64,000 nt of DNA, taken from NCBI RefSeq assembly GCF_007677875.1, contig NZ_VEDO01000017.1:62001-126000 (forward strand), read 5' to 3'. This document shows positions 33,549 to 41,745 of the stretch, in pieces (the first letter of the stretch is position 1; each line of letters opens with the position of its first letter). Under the pieces are notes generated by a model. That model worked only from the letters and a program-made list of their open reading frames with translations. It ran no database searches and had not been told where the DNA came from. The position numbers and the translations under genes are program-made. Origin of the DNA: Variovorax boronicumulans. GTDB lineage: Bacteria > Pseudomonadota > Gammaproteobacteria > Burkholderiales > Burkholderiaceae_C.

Positions 33549-35672
33549 TCATTTCCCGTCGAGCACGATGAGGTCGCCGCGCTCGCCGCGGCGCAGGCGC
33601 TCCAGGTGCATGCGCACCAGGGTGTCGTCCGGCTGCCGCAGCGCCAGCGCCTCGAACAGCGCCAGCGCCTGGGGCGCTTCGCATTCCAGCGCCGCATAGG
33701 CCTGCGCATAAGCCGCCTGCGCCACCGCATCCACCGGGCCCGGCAGGCCGTCGTGCAGCGGCTGGAACACGCGCAGCGGCTGGGTCTTGCCCTTGGGCAG
33801 CAGCCGCGCCACGGGGCGCACCTGCGCGCCGGTGCAGCCCGCCAGCGTGGCCTCGGACACGCAGACGCGCGTGCCCAGGTACTTGTTGGCGCCTTCGAGC
33901 CGCGAGGCCGTGTTCACGGCGTCGCCCAGAGCCCGGTAGTCGAACATGGTGCGGCCGCCGAAGTTGCCGACGATGACCTCGCCGCTGTGCACGCCGATGC
34001 GCGTGTGCCCGAGCGGGCGGCCCTGCGCATAGGCGTGGGCGAAGCGCTGCAGCGCCAGCGCGCAGTCGTAGGCGCGCTGGCGGTGGTCGGGCTGCGCCAC
34101 GGGCGCGGAGAACACGATGGCCAACGCGTCGCCGATGATGCGGTCCAGCGTGCCCTGGTGGCGAAACACGATGGCGATCATGCCGTCCAGGTAGTCATTG
34201 AGCAGGCCCACGGCGTCGGCCGGATCGATGCGTTCCATGAGCCCCGTGAAGTCGATGAGGTCGGTGAAGATGAAGCTGCACTCGCGCCGCTCGCCCGACA
34301 GCGCGAGCTGCTCGGGATGCCGCACGATGTGGGAGACCAGGTTCGGCGACACATAGCGCGAGAACGCACGCGCGAGCCAGCGCCGGCGCCGCTCGCTGGC
34401 CTGGTAGCGCACCACGCTGGGCACGAGGAAGGCGGCCAGAACGCCGAGCGCCGGCGTCAGCGGATCGACCAGCAGGCTCCGGGCCGAGAAGGCCCACCAG
34501 CCCAGGCCGGCGAACAGGCACAGTACAGCCAGGAGGGCCGCCGTCGACGGCAGCGGTCCACGCCGCAGCGCCAAGCCGCCGACCAGCAGGCCGCCCAGCA
34601 GCAGCGCCAGCGCTTCCAGCGTCTCCATCTCGGCCGGCCGCTGCAGCGGCGCGCCGGACAGCATCTGCTCCAGGGCCTGCGCATGCACCTCCACACCGGG
34701 CACGACGCTGCCCAGGGGCGTGAAGCGCAGGTCCTGCAGGCCCTGGGCCGAGCTGCCCACCAGCAACAGGCGGGCGCGCAGGTCCGCGCCATCCACCTCG
34801 CCCTGCAGGAGCTGCCAGGCCGGGATACGGCGCGCCGGATCGCCATGGCCGAAGTGCAGCCAGAGTTCGCCGTCGGCCGTGAGCGGCAGCGCACGGCGGC
34901 CCACGCGCAGTTCACGCAGGCCGCCGGCCGGCCCGCCCTCGGCGCGCAGCAGGAAGTTGTGCTGGTCCTGGGCCACGCGCAGCATCTCCACCGACAGCGA
35001 GGGCAGCAGCCGATCGCCCGCGCGCAGCACCAGCGGCACGCGGCGCAGCACGCCGTCGCCGTCGGGCAGGAAGGACAGCGCGCCGAACCCGGCCGCCGCC
35101 TCGGCCAGCAGCGGCAGCGGTGACACCACGCTGCCCCCTTGCGGCACGTAGGCCAGCGCCGGCGCGCCCAGCTGTACGTAGCGCGCGCGCTCGGGCAGTG
35201 CGGCCACAGATCCATCGGGCCGCAGCGAAAAGCCCAGCACGGCCGGCGCACCGGCCAGGCTGGCGGCAAAGCGGACATCCGGGTCGGGCAGGGCCAGCAC
35301 GGCGGCACGCGCGGCGGCTGGCAGTGCCGCCAGCTGCGGCAGGGCCCGCGGTGCACTGAGGTCGGGCTCGGCGAACACGGCGTCGAATCCGAGCACCGCG
35401 GCCCCGCCCGCACGCGCACGCTCGACGATTTCGGCCATGCGCGTGCGCGGCCAGGGCCACTGCCCCAGCCGCGCGAGGCTCTCCTCGTCCACGTCGACGA
35501 TGCGCACGCCAACGTCCTGCGCCACGCGCGGCTGCCAGCGCTGGTACTGGTCGAACACGGCATGGCGCAAGGCGCGCAGCCAGGCCGGATCGGCCAGCAC
35601 CACGGCCAAGGCCAAGGCCAGCGTCGCGCCCAACACGGCCATCTGGCCGACCGCCCGCCACCGACGGTTCAT
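33549..35672 (-). CDS. CHASE2-domain class III adenylate/guanylate cyclase
   Basis: 707 aa. One N-terminal membrane helix (10-28), a periplasmic CHASE2 domain (about 30-330; IVDVDEESLARLGQWPWPR, VLGFDAVFAEPD, LLVGSSAQGLQDLRFTPLG), three helices (352-420), then the cyclase domain (about 460-640). Metal ligands Asp471 (FIFTDLIDFTG) and Asp515 (IIGDALAIVF) are intact, as are transition-state Asn587 and Arg591 (AVNTASRLE). The base-recognition Lys is Arg511 and the partner Asp/Thr position is Arg580 (DYRALGD), so ATP versus GTP use is unclear. The start overlaps the receiver gene stop (ATGA), placing it in the kinase operon. It makes a cyclic nucleotide in response to a periplasmic cue. Confidence 0.92.
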   Translation of the reverse strand: MNRRWRAVGQMAVLGATLALALAVVLADPAWLRALRHAVFDQYQRWQPRVAQDVGVRIVDVDEESLARLGQWPWPRTRMAEIVERARAGGAAVLGFDAVFAEPDLSAPRALPQLAALPAAARAAVLALPDPDVRFAASLAGAPAVLGFSLRPDGSVAALPERARYVQLGAPALAYVPQGGSVVSPLPLLAEAAAGFGALSFLPDGDGVLRRVPLVLRAGDRLLPSLSVEMLRVAQDQHNFLLRAEGGPAGGLRELRVGRRALPLTADGELWLHFGHGDPARRIPAWQLLQGEVDGADLRARLLLVGSSAQGLQDLRFTPLGSVVPGVEVHAQALEQMLSGAPLQRPAEMETLEALALLLGGLLVGGLALRRGPLPSTAALLAVLCLFAGLGWWAFSARSLLVDPLTPALGVLAAFLVPSVVRYQASERRRRWLARAFSRYVSPNLVSHIVRHPEQLALSGERRECSFIFTDLIDFTGLMERIDPADAVGLLNDYLDGMIAIVFRHQGTLDRIIGDALAIVFSAPVAQPDHRQRAYDCALALQRFAHAYAQGRPLGHTRIGVHSGEVIVGNFGGRTMFDYRALGDAVNTASRLEGANKYLGTRVCVSEATLAGCTGAQVRPVARLLPKGKTQPLRVFQPLHDGLPGPVDAVAQAAYAQAYAALECEAPQALALFEALALRQPDDTLVRMHLERLRRGERGDLIVLDGK

Positions 35673-36064
35673 GCGCTGCGACTGGCCAGCAGGCCGCGGA
35701 TGCAGTCCAGCAGCACGGCGCGCTGGAACGGTTTGGTCACGACCGCGCTGGCGCCGGCCTGCAGCGCGCGTGCATGGTCCTCGGTGTCCGCGCGGGCGGT
35801 GAGCAGCAGCACCGGCAACGCGCTGTAGCGGGGCTCGGCGCGCAACATCCGCAGCAGGGTTTCGCCATCGAGCTCGGGCATCATCGCGTCGGTCAGCAGC
35901 AGGTCCGGCCGCTGCGCCTGCAGCGCGGCCAACGCCGCCCGCCCGTCGGGCACCACGCTGACGCGGTAGCCCTCCAGCCGCAGCAGGCGCTGCAGGTTGG
36001 CGCGGATCTCCGGTTCGTCCTCGGCCACCAGGATGCTGGCGCCGGTCGGTGGCCCATCGCTCAC
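35669..36064 (-). CDS. Single-domain response regulator (receiver only)
   Basis: 131 aa from a GTG overlapping the kinase stop (GTGA). Receiver motifs are complete: acidic pair AEDEPE near residues 16-21, phospho-acceptor in LLLTDAMMPELDG (about residue 59), TAR switch residue (LLLTARADT) and the Lys in VVTKPFQ. There is no output domain; about seven residues follow the fold. It sits between the seven-PAS kinase and the CHASE2 cyclase and overlaps both. It probably takes phosphate from that kinase and acts by protein contact, perhaps on the cyclase. That link is inference from gene order. Confidence 0.92.
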   Translation of the reverse strand: MSDGPPTGASILVAEDEPEIRANLQRLLRLEGYRVSVVPDGRAALAALQAQRPDLLLTDAMMPELDGETLLRMLRAEPRYSALPVLLLTARADTEDHARALQAGASAVVTKPFQRAVLLDCIRGLLASRSA

Positions 36065-39000
36065 AGCAGCACCCGGAAGCAACTGCCCTGCCCGGCCGCG
36101 CTCAGCACCTCGATGCTGCCGCCATGGGCCTCCACCGCCTTCTTGGCGATCGCCAGGCCCAGGCCGGTGCCCGGGATGGCCCCCACGTTGCTGGCGCGGT
36201 GGAAGGTCTCGAACAGGTGGGCCTGCTCGGCCAGCGGAATGCCGATGCCATGGTCGCTGACCTCGAACACGCGGCGCGCGCCCTCGTCGCTGACCCGCAG
36301 ACAGACCTGGCCGCCCTGCGGCGAGTACTTGACGGCGTTGGACAGCAGGTTGCCCAGCACGTGGCGCAGCAGGCGTTCGTCGAACTGGCCATCGGGCCGC
36401 GCGCTGCAGTAGGCGACGACGATGTCGCCGGCACGCTCGGGGTACTGGCTGCGCGCCTCCTCGGCGCAGTGGCGGCACAGTGCGGCCAGGTCGAGCGGCT
36501 GCGGCCGGCAGTCCAGCATCTGCGCGTCGGAGCGGCCGATCAGCAGCATGCGGTCCAGCATGCCGGTCATGCGCTGCACACCAGAGACGATGCCCTGCAG
36601 CACCTCCTGCTGCTCCGCGGCCTCCATGCGATCGCCATAGTGCGCGATGAGCTCGGCCGAGGACAGGATGGTGGCCAGCGGCGTGCGGAACTCGTGGCTG
36701 GTCATGGCGACGAAGCGCGAGCGCAGCACGTTGAGCTCCTGCTGGCGGGCGAGCGCGGCGCGGATGTCGTCCTCGGCGCGCTTGCGGTCGGTGATGTCCA
36801 GGAAGGTCCAGATCGCGCCGGCCTCGGGGTTCTTGCCGAACACGCAGCGCCCGGCCAGCTGCACCCAGATGCGCTCGCCGTTCTTGCGCACCATCTGCCG
36901 CTCGCTGGTGTAGTGGCCATCGCGGCGCAGGTGCTCGGCCGTGAGCAGGCCCTCGCGCTGGTAGCTCTCCTCGTCCGGGTACAGCATGCGCGAGGGCTGG
37001 CCGGTCAGTTCCTCGCGGCTGTAGCCCATGATCTCCAGGAACTTGTCGTTGACCCAGCGGATGTGCCGGTTCACGTTGAAGGCGATGCCGACCAGCACGC
37101 TGGCGAAGATGGCCTCGCGCTCGGACAGCGTGCGCTGCAGCGCCACCTCGAGCTCCTTGCGCTCGGTCACGTCCATGACGGTCCAGACCGTGCCGCGCGT
37201 GGCGTCGCTGGCGCTGACGGCCGTGCCCGTGACCGAAGCCCAGAACAGCGCGCCGTCGCGCCGGCGCAGCTGCAGCTCGGCCTCATAGGGTTGCTGTGCG
37301 GCCATGCGCGCGTCGATGGCCGCGCTGGCACGGGCATGGTCGTCGGGCGTGGGGAACAGCGTGTCGAACGCCACCTCGCCCCAGTTCGGCGCGCTGCGCA
37401 GCGCGCGGTCGGTGCGGAAGATGCGGCCCATGGCACGGTTGGCCCAGCGCAGCTGGCGGTCCTGCGTCAGGAAGGCGATGCCAACGCGCGAGTTCTCCAG
37501 GATGGTCTCACGCTCGGCCAGGGTCTCGCGCAGCCGCGCCTCCAGCGCCTTGCGCCGGCTCACGTCGGAGAAGAAGCCGAGCGAGGCGCTCTTGCCCTCC
37601 CACGGCACCTGGGTCACGCCGATCTCGATCCATGTGGTGCTGCCGTCCGCATGCAGCAGGCGCAACTCGTAGCGGTCGGGCACGGGTTCGCCGGCGACGC
37701 GCTGGCGCTGGCGTTCGGCCACCATGGCGCGGTCGTCCGGGTGCACCGGGTTGACGAAGCCCTCGCCCAGCAGCTCTTGGCGGGTGCGGCGCGCGATCTG
37801 CAGCGCACGCTCGTTGACGAACACGAAGCGCTCGTCCTGCACCACGACCATGCCCTCGCCCACGTGCTCGACCACGGCGCGGTAGCGTTCCTCGGAACGG
37901 CGCAGCGCCTCCAGCATCATCTTGCGGTCGGTGATGTCGGTGAAGAAGGTCAGCGTGGCGCGCTGGCCCGACCAGGGCACGATCGTGGTGCCCATCTCGA
38001 TCCAGCGCTGCGCTCCGTCGCCGTCCAGCAGGCGCACCTCGTAGCGGCTCTCCACGGGCTCGCCGGCCAGCCGGCGCCGCCGCCGGTCCACCACCATGGC
38101 GCGGTCGTCCGGGTGCAGCAGCTGCAGGTAGCCGCGCGCCTCGAGTTCGGCGCGCGTCATGCGCAGGATCTCCAGCGCGCGCAGGTTCACGAACTCCGGC
38201 CTGTCGGTCTCGATCACGACCATGGTGCCTTCGCCCGCGTGCTCGACCACGGCGCGCATGCGCTGCTCGGACACGCGCAGCTCCTCCGTCATCGCCTTGT
38301 GCTCGGTGACGTCGGTGAAGAAGATCAGCGCGGCCGGCGCGCCGCCCCAGGGCACGACGGCCACGCCGATGGCGATCCAGCGCACCACCCCGCCGGGCAG
38401 CAGCAGGCGCAGCGCGTAGTGGTCGGGCGGGCTGCCGCCGGCCAGGCGCAGGCGCTGGCGCTCCAGCACCAGGGCCTGGTCGTCCGGATGCACGCGCGTC
38501 AGGAAGCCGATCTGTTGCATCTGCGCCAGCGGCATGTCGACGATCTGCGCGGCGCGCGGGTTGGCGTAGACGATCTTCTCGTCCTGGACCACCACCATGC
38601 CCTCGCTCAGGTGCTCGAGCACGGCGCGGAAGCGCTCCTCGGACGCCTGCAGCGCGGCGCGCGTGGCCTTGGCCTCGGTGATGTCGGAAAAGAACACCAT
38701 GGTCGCCGGCTCGCCGCCCCAGGGCACGACGGTGGCGTGCACGTCCAGCCAGCGCAGCTGGCCGTCGGGCAGCAGCCGGCGCAGTTCGTAGCGGCGCTCG
38801 GCCCGGTCGCCGCGCTGGCGCGCCTGCTGGCGCACGGCGGCCAGGCCGCGGTCGTCCGGGTGCAGCCACTGCAGGTAGTCGGCGCCGTCGACCTCGCCGG
38901 GCTGCAACCGCATGATGGCCAGCGCGCGCGCGTTCCAGAACGCCACGCGGCCATGCTGGATCACGGCCATGCCCTGGCCCAGGTGCTCGACCAGTGCGCG

Positions 39001-39426
39001 GTAGCGCGCCTCGGACTGGCGCAGCGCGCGCTGGGTGGACTGGCGCTCGGACACGTCGCGCAGGAACAGTCCGGCCATGCCACCGCCGGGCAGCGCGAAT
39101 GGCGACAGCTCCAGCGTGATGGCCCGGCCATCACGGCGCAGCACGTCGAGTTCGAGCAGGCCGTCCAGGCCCCGCATGGCGCCGCTCTGCAGATAGCCCT
39201 GCAGGCCGCTGGCCTGCAGTTCGTCCGCGTGCAGTGGCACCAGCAGCGCGGCCAGTGGCTGGCCCAGGGCCTCGCAGCGTGGCCAGCCCAGCAGGCGTTC
39301 GGCGGCCGGGTTGCACTCGACCACGCAACCTGCCGCATCGGTGGCGAGAACGCCGTCGCGCGCGTGCGCGATGAGCTGCGCAGCCAAGCCGGCGCTGGCG
39401 AAAGAGGCGGCGGATGCGGTGCGCAT
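36061..39426 (-). CDS. Soluble hybrid-free histidine kinase with seven PAS domains
   Basis: 1121 aa, no signal peptide or membrane helix, so cytoplasmic. Seven PAS units at about 17-127, 136-255, 259-379, 387-503, 510-626, 638-760 and 767-885. Units 2-5 are near copies, each opening SExRxRAVxEHxxEGM at residues 138, 262, 386 and 511 and ending FFxDxT/S. The kinase core follows: H-box FVAMTSHEFRTPLATILSS (His911), N-box LLSNAVKYSP, DHGIGI and GTGLGLAIAKKAV. PAS6-7 resemble redox or ligand sensors, but I cannot name a cofactor. It heads an operon with a receiver protein and a cyclase, divergent (93 bases) from an OmpR-type regulator that may be another partner. Confidence 0.95.
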   Translation of the reverse strand: MRTASAASFASAGLAAQLIAHARDGVLATDAAGCVVECNPAAERLLGWPRCEALGQPLAALLVPLHADELQASGLQGYLQSGAMRGLDGLLELDVLRRDGRAITLELSPFALPGGGMAGLFLRDVSERQSTQRALRQSEARYRALVEHLGQGMAVIQHGRVAFWNARALAIMRLQPGEVDGADYLQWLHPDDRGLAAVRQQARQRGDRAERRYELRRLLPDGQLRWLDVHATVVPWGGEPATMVFFSDITEAKATRAALQASEERFRAVLEHLSEGMVVVQDEKIVYANPRAAQIVDMPLAQMQQIGFLTRVHPDDQALVLERQRLRLAGGSPPDHYALRLLLPGGVVRWIAIGVAVVPWGGAPAALIFFTDVTEHKAMTEELRVSEQRMRAVVEHAGEGTMVVIETDRPEFVNLRALEILRMTRAELEARGYLQLLHPDDRAMVVDRRRRRLAGEPVESRYEVRLLDGDGAQRWIEMGTTIVPWSGQRATLTFFTDITDRKMMLEALRRSEERYRAVVEHVGEGMVVVQDERFVFVNERALQIARRTRQELLGEGFVNPVHPDDRAMVAERQRQRVAGEPVPDRYELRLLHADGSTTWIEIGVTQVPWEGKSASLGFFSDVSRRKALEARLRETLAERETILENSRVGIAFLTQDRQLRWANRAMGRIFRTDRALRSAPNWGEVAFDTLFPTPDDHARASAAIDARMAAQQPYEAELQLRRRDGALFWASVTGTAVSASDATRGTVWTVMDVTERKELEVALQRTLSEREAIFASVLVGIAFNVNRHIRWVNDKFLEIMGYSREELTGQPSRMLYPDEESYQREGLLTAEHLRRDGHYTSERQMVRKNGERIWVQLAGRCVFGKNPEAGAIWTFLDITDRKRAEDDIRAALARQQELNVLRSRFVAMTSHEFRTPLATILSSAELIAHYGDRMEAAEQQEVLQGIVSGVQRMTGMLDRMLLIGRSDAQMLDCRPQPLDLAALCRHCAEEARSQYPERAGDIVVAYCSARPDGQFDERLLRHVLGNLLSNAVKYSPQGGQVCLRVSDEGARRVFEVSDHGIGIPLAEQAHLFETFHRASNVGAIPGTGLGLAIAKKAVEAHGGSIEVLSAAGQGSCFRVLL

Positions 39427-39519
39427 GGTGGGCACTGGGCCGTTCTGGGGCGGCCCAGCATAGCGCATGCCGCGCCTACAATTCGGCCCCGTCCCATCCC
39501 CTGTCAAGGAGACCCGCAG

Positions 39520-40254
39520 ATGGAGCCGCTGGACAGCGCCAACCGGCCGCGGCTGCTGGTGGTCGACGACGAAGCTGCGCTGCGCGACGTGTTGGCGCGC
39601 TACTTCGTCCACAACAATTTCGACGTGCGCACGGCGGCCGATGCGGGGCAGGCGCGTGCCCTGATCGCTGCCGCGGTGCCCGACCTGGTGCTGGTGGACG
39701 TGAACATGCCGGGCGAGAGCGGGCTGTCGCTGGCGCGCTGGCTGCGCGAGACCCATCCGCGCGTGGGCCTGGTCATGCTGACCGGCGCCTCCGATGCCGT
39801 GGACCGCATCGTCGGCCTGGAGGTCGGTGCCGACGACTACGTGACCAAGCCCTTCGAGACGCGCGAGCTGCTGGCGCGGCTGCGCAACCTGCTGCGCCGG
39901 CTCGCGCCAGGCCCGGCGGCGGCGGCGCCGTCCCACCCGCGCCGCGCGCGCTTCGGCCTGTGCGAACTCGACCTCGATGCGCGCCGCCTGCTGCGCTGCG
40001 ACGACGGCAGCGAGGTGCCGGTGTCGGCCACCGAGTTCGACCTGCTGGCCCTGTTCGCGCGGCACCCCAACCGGCCGCTGAACCGCGACCAGATCATGAG
40101 CCACGGCCACAACCGCAGCTGGGACGCGCTGGACCGCTCGATCGACCTGCGCGTGATGCGGCTGCGCCGCAAGATCGAGGCCAACCCGGACAAGCCCCGC
40201 GTGCTCAAGACCGTGCGCAGCGTGGGCTACATGTACGTGCCCGAGGGGGAGTGA
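39520..40254 (+). CDS. OmpR/PhoB-family response regulator
   Basis: 244 aa. Receiver: VVDDEAALRDVL, phospho-acceptor Asp in LVLVDVNMPGESG (about residue 64), MLTGASD and VTKPFETREL. A Pro/Ala-rich linker (LAPGPAAAAPSHPRRA) leads to a winged-helix DNA-binding domain: LDARRLLRCDDGSEVPVSA, TEFDLLALFARHPNRPLNRD, LDRSIDLRVMRLRRKIE and VLKTVRSVGYMYV. The start ATG follows AAGGAGAC, a strong ribosome binding site; 93 bases separate it from the divergent seven-PAS kinase, its likely partner. Target genes may include the kinase-cyclase operon. Identification is confident, partnership is inference. Confidence 0.93.
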   Translation: MEPLDSANRPRLLVVDDEAALRDVLARYFVHNNFDVRTAADAGQARALIAAAVPDLVLVDVNMPGESGLSLARWLRETHPRVGLVMLTGASDAVDRIVGLEVGADDYVTKPFETRELLARLRNLLRRLAPGPAAAAPSHPRRARFGLCELDLDARRLLRCDDGSEVPVSATEFDLLALFARHPNRPLNRDQIMSHGHNRSWDALDRSIDLRVMRLRRKIEANPDKPRVLKTVRSVGYMYVPEGE

Positions 40255-40279
40255 CCCGGGTCACTTTCGTCGGGGCCGT

Positions 40280-41644
40280 TCACGGACGGTCCCGCGGCAC
40301 CACGCGCGTGTCCAGCGCCGCCGGCACATAGTCCGGCACGAAGCTGCAGCCGGCACCGAACTGCGCCTCGAAACCGGGGCATTGCTGGGCGATCTCGGCC
40401 GGCGTGGGCTTGGCGCCCTGCTCCACCCAGCGCAGCAGCGCGGCCAGCAGCGCCGGATAGGTCGGGTCGCTGATGAAGCTGTGCGTGCCTTCGCGCGTGA
40501 AGGTCTGCACCAGGCGCGCACCGCTGCCGCCGCTCTCCATGGTCTGCTTGAAGTAGGCGTCGAGCTCGACGAAGGCGGTCGGGTCGCTGATCCACTTGGT
40601 GCTCAGCACCGGCACCGGGATGCGGCCCGTGGGATCGGTGTCGGCCGCGAAGCGCTGCACGGCCGCGGGGTCGGCGCGGTAGCGCGCCACACCGGCGTTC
40701 AGCGCCGCGTCGTCGGCCGAGCCGCTGTAGACCGCACCGGTGTTGCCGAAGGGGCTGGCACCGCCCGTCCGCCTGGCCACCACGTCCTGGAAGTGGAAGG
40801 TGCCCCAGTTCAGGTGCGACTGGATGGCACTGGCCGGGATGCGGACCACGCGCGTGATGGTATCGACCCTGGCCTGCTGGGCGGGCGAGCGCTGCGCCGC
40901 CGGCAGGTTCAGGCCCAGGCACTCCGCCGTGCGTGCATTGAGATCGGCCTGCGTCATCGTCACGCCGGCCGGCAGGCCGATGTTAAGCGGGTACTGCGCC
41001 TCGCCGGGCCGCGGATGGTTGTTGCACAGGTACTGGTAGACCACGCGCAGGTCGGTGCGGAAATCGTAGGAGCGCGTGCCGCCGGCCAGCACGCCGCTGG
41101 TCAGCAGCACGGCGTCGTAGGGTTGGCTGCCCACGGTCTCGGCCGTGAACATCTCGGCCGCCTTCGCCGCCACGCCCGCGCCCCAGGACTGGCCGTGCAG
41201 GATGGTGCGCTGCGGCCGCGCCACATGCTCGCGGAAGATGCGGCGCAGGCGCTCGGTGTCCTCGGCGGCGGCGCGCACCTCCACGCCGCCCTGGCGGAAG
41301 GTCGAGCCGGCCCAGGCGTAGCCGGCCTTGACCATGATGGCCCAGCGCGTGAGGTCTTCGGTGGCGCGCTCCATGGTCGGCGCCTCCAGGCTGGGGCCGC
41401 CGTGCGCGTGCAGCACGAGGTGACCGTTCCAGTCCTGCGGCATGGCGATCAGGTAGTAGGCGCCGGCCGAGTCCTGGCCCTGCAGGCAGCGCACCGTGGC
41501 CGGCAAGGCAGAAGGACAGGTCGCGGCCTGCGGCGCCGCCTCGTCGGGGCCGTCGTCGCCGCCGCAGGCGCCGAGCAGCCAGGCACTGGCCAGCAGAAGG
41601 CTCAGGCGAGCGGTCGGATGGCGCGCAAGGGTGGACAGTGGCAT
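40280..41644 (-). CDS. Secreted alpha/beta-hydrolase lipoprotein
   Basis: 454 aa. Lipoprotein signal RLSLLLASAWLLGACGGDDG with lipobox LGAC (Cys27). After CPSALPATVRCLQGQDSAGA comes an alpha/beta-hydrolase fold: oxyanion-hole strand LVLHAHGGPS, nucleophile elbow TILHGQSWGAGVAAKAA (GxSxG), an acid candidate in PVLSTKWISDPTAFVELD and the catalytic His likely in REGTHSFISD. This resembles extracellular prolyl-type or polyester/oligomer hydrolases, but the substrate cannot be named. The C-terminus has a Cys pair (QQCPGF and GAGCSF). It has a good promoter at 41682-41710 and is divergent from a LysR gene; convergent with the OmpR gene 25 bases away. Confidence 0.8.
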   Translation of the reverse strand: MPLSTLARHPTARLSLLLASAWLLGACGGDDGPDEAAPQAATCPSALPATVRCLQGQDSAGAYYLIAMPQDWNGHLVLHAHGGPSLEAPTMERATEDLTRWAIMVKAGYAWAGSTFRQGGVEVRAAAEDTERLRRIFREHVARPQRTILHGQSWGAGVAAKAAEMFTAETVGSQPYDAVLLTSGVLAGGTRSYDFRTDLRVVYQYLCNNHPRPGEAQYPLNIGLPAGVTMTQADLNARTAECLGLNLPAAQRSPAQQARVDTITRVVRIPASAIQSHLNWGTFHFQDVVARRTGGASPFGNTGAVYSGSADDAALNAGVARYRADPAAVQRFAADTDPTGRIPVPVLSTKWISDPTAFVELDAYFKQTMESGGSGARLVQTFTREGTHSFISDPTYPALLAALLRWVEQGAKPTPAEIAQQCPGFEAQFGAGCSFVPDYVPAALDTRVVPRDRP

Positions 41645-41681
41645 GGTGTCTCCAATGGGTTTGTTGTCGGAAGCCGGGGCG

Positions 41682-41710
41682 ATGCTAGGCATCGTCCTCC
41701 CAGATGGCAA
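41682..41710 (-). promoter_or_regulatory. Sigma-70 promoter of the secreted hydrolase
   Basis: On the minus strand TTGCCA (41710-41705, 5/6 match) and TAGCAT (41687-41682, 4/6) are separated by exactly 17 bases. The -10 lies within a dyad CGATGC-TAG-GCATCG (41680-41694), a possible repressor site. The hydrolase ATG is 37 bases downstream. The neighbouring LysR could be the regulator. Confidence 0.6.
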
Positions 41711-41745
41711 AGACCCGATCCGTCTCCTCTCGATATGATGAAGAT

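Noticed and set aside
36061-39426. The PAS tandem repeats as a DNA repeat array or CRISPR-like structure
   Set aside because: The repeat unit is about 370 bases, in frame, and the similarity follows PAS protein motifs, so it is domain duplication.
36049-39519. Plus-strand frame of over 1100 codons opposite the seven-PAS kinase, continuous with the OmpR regulator
   Set aside because: Only the part from 39520 has a ribosome binding site and a recognisable protein; the upstream part is the GC-bias shadow of the kinase.
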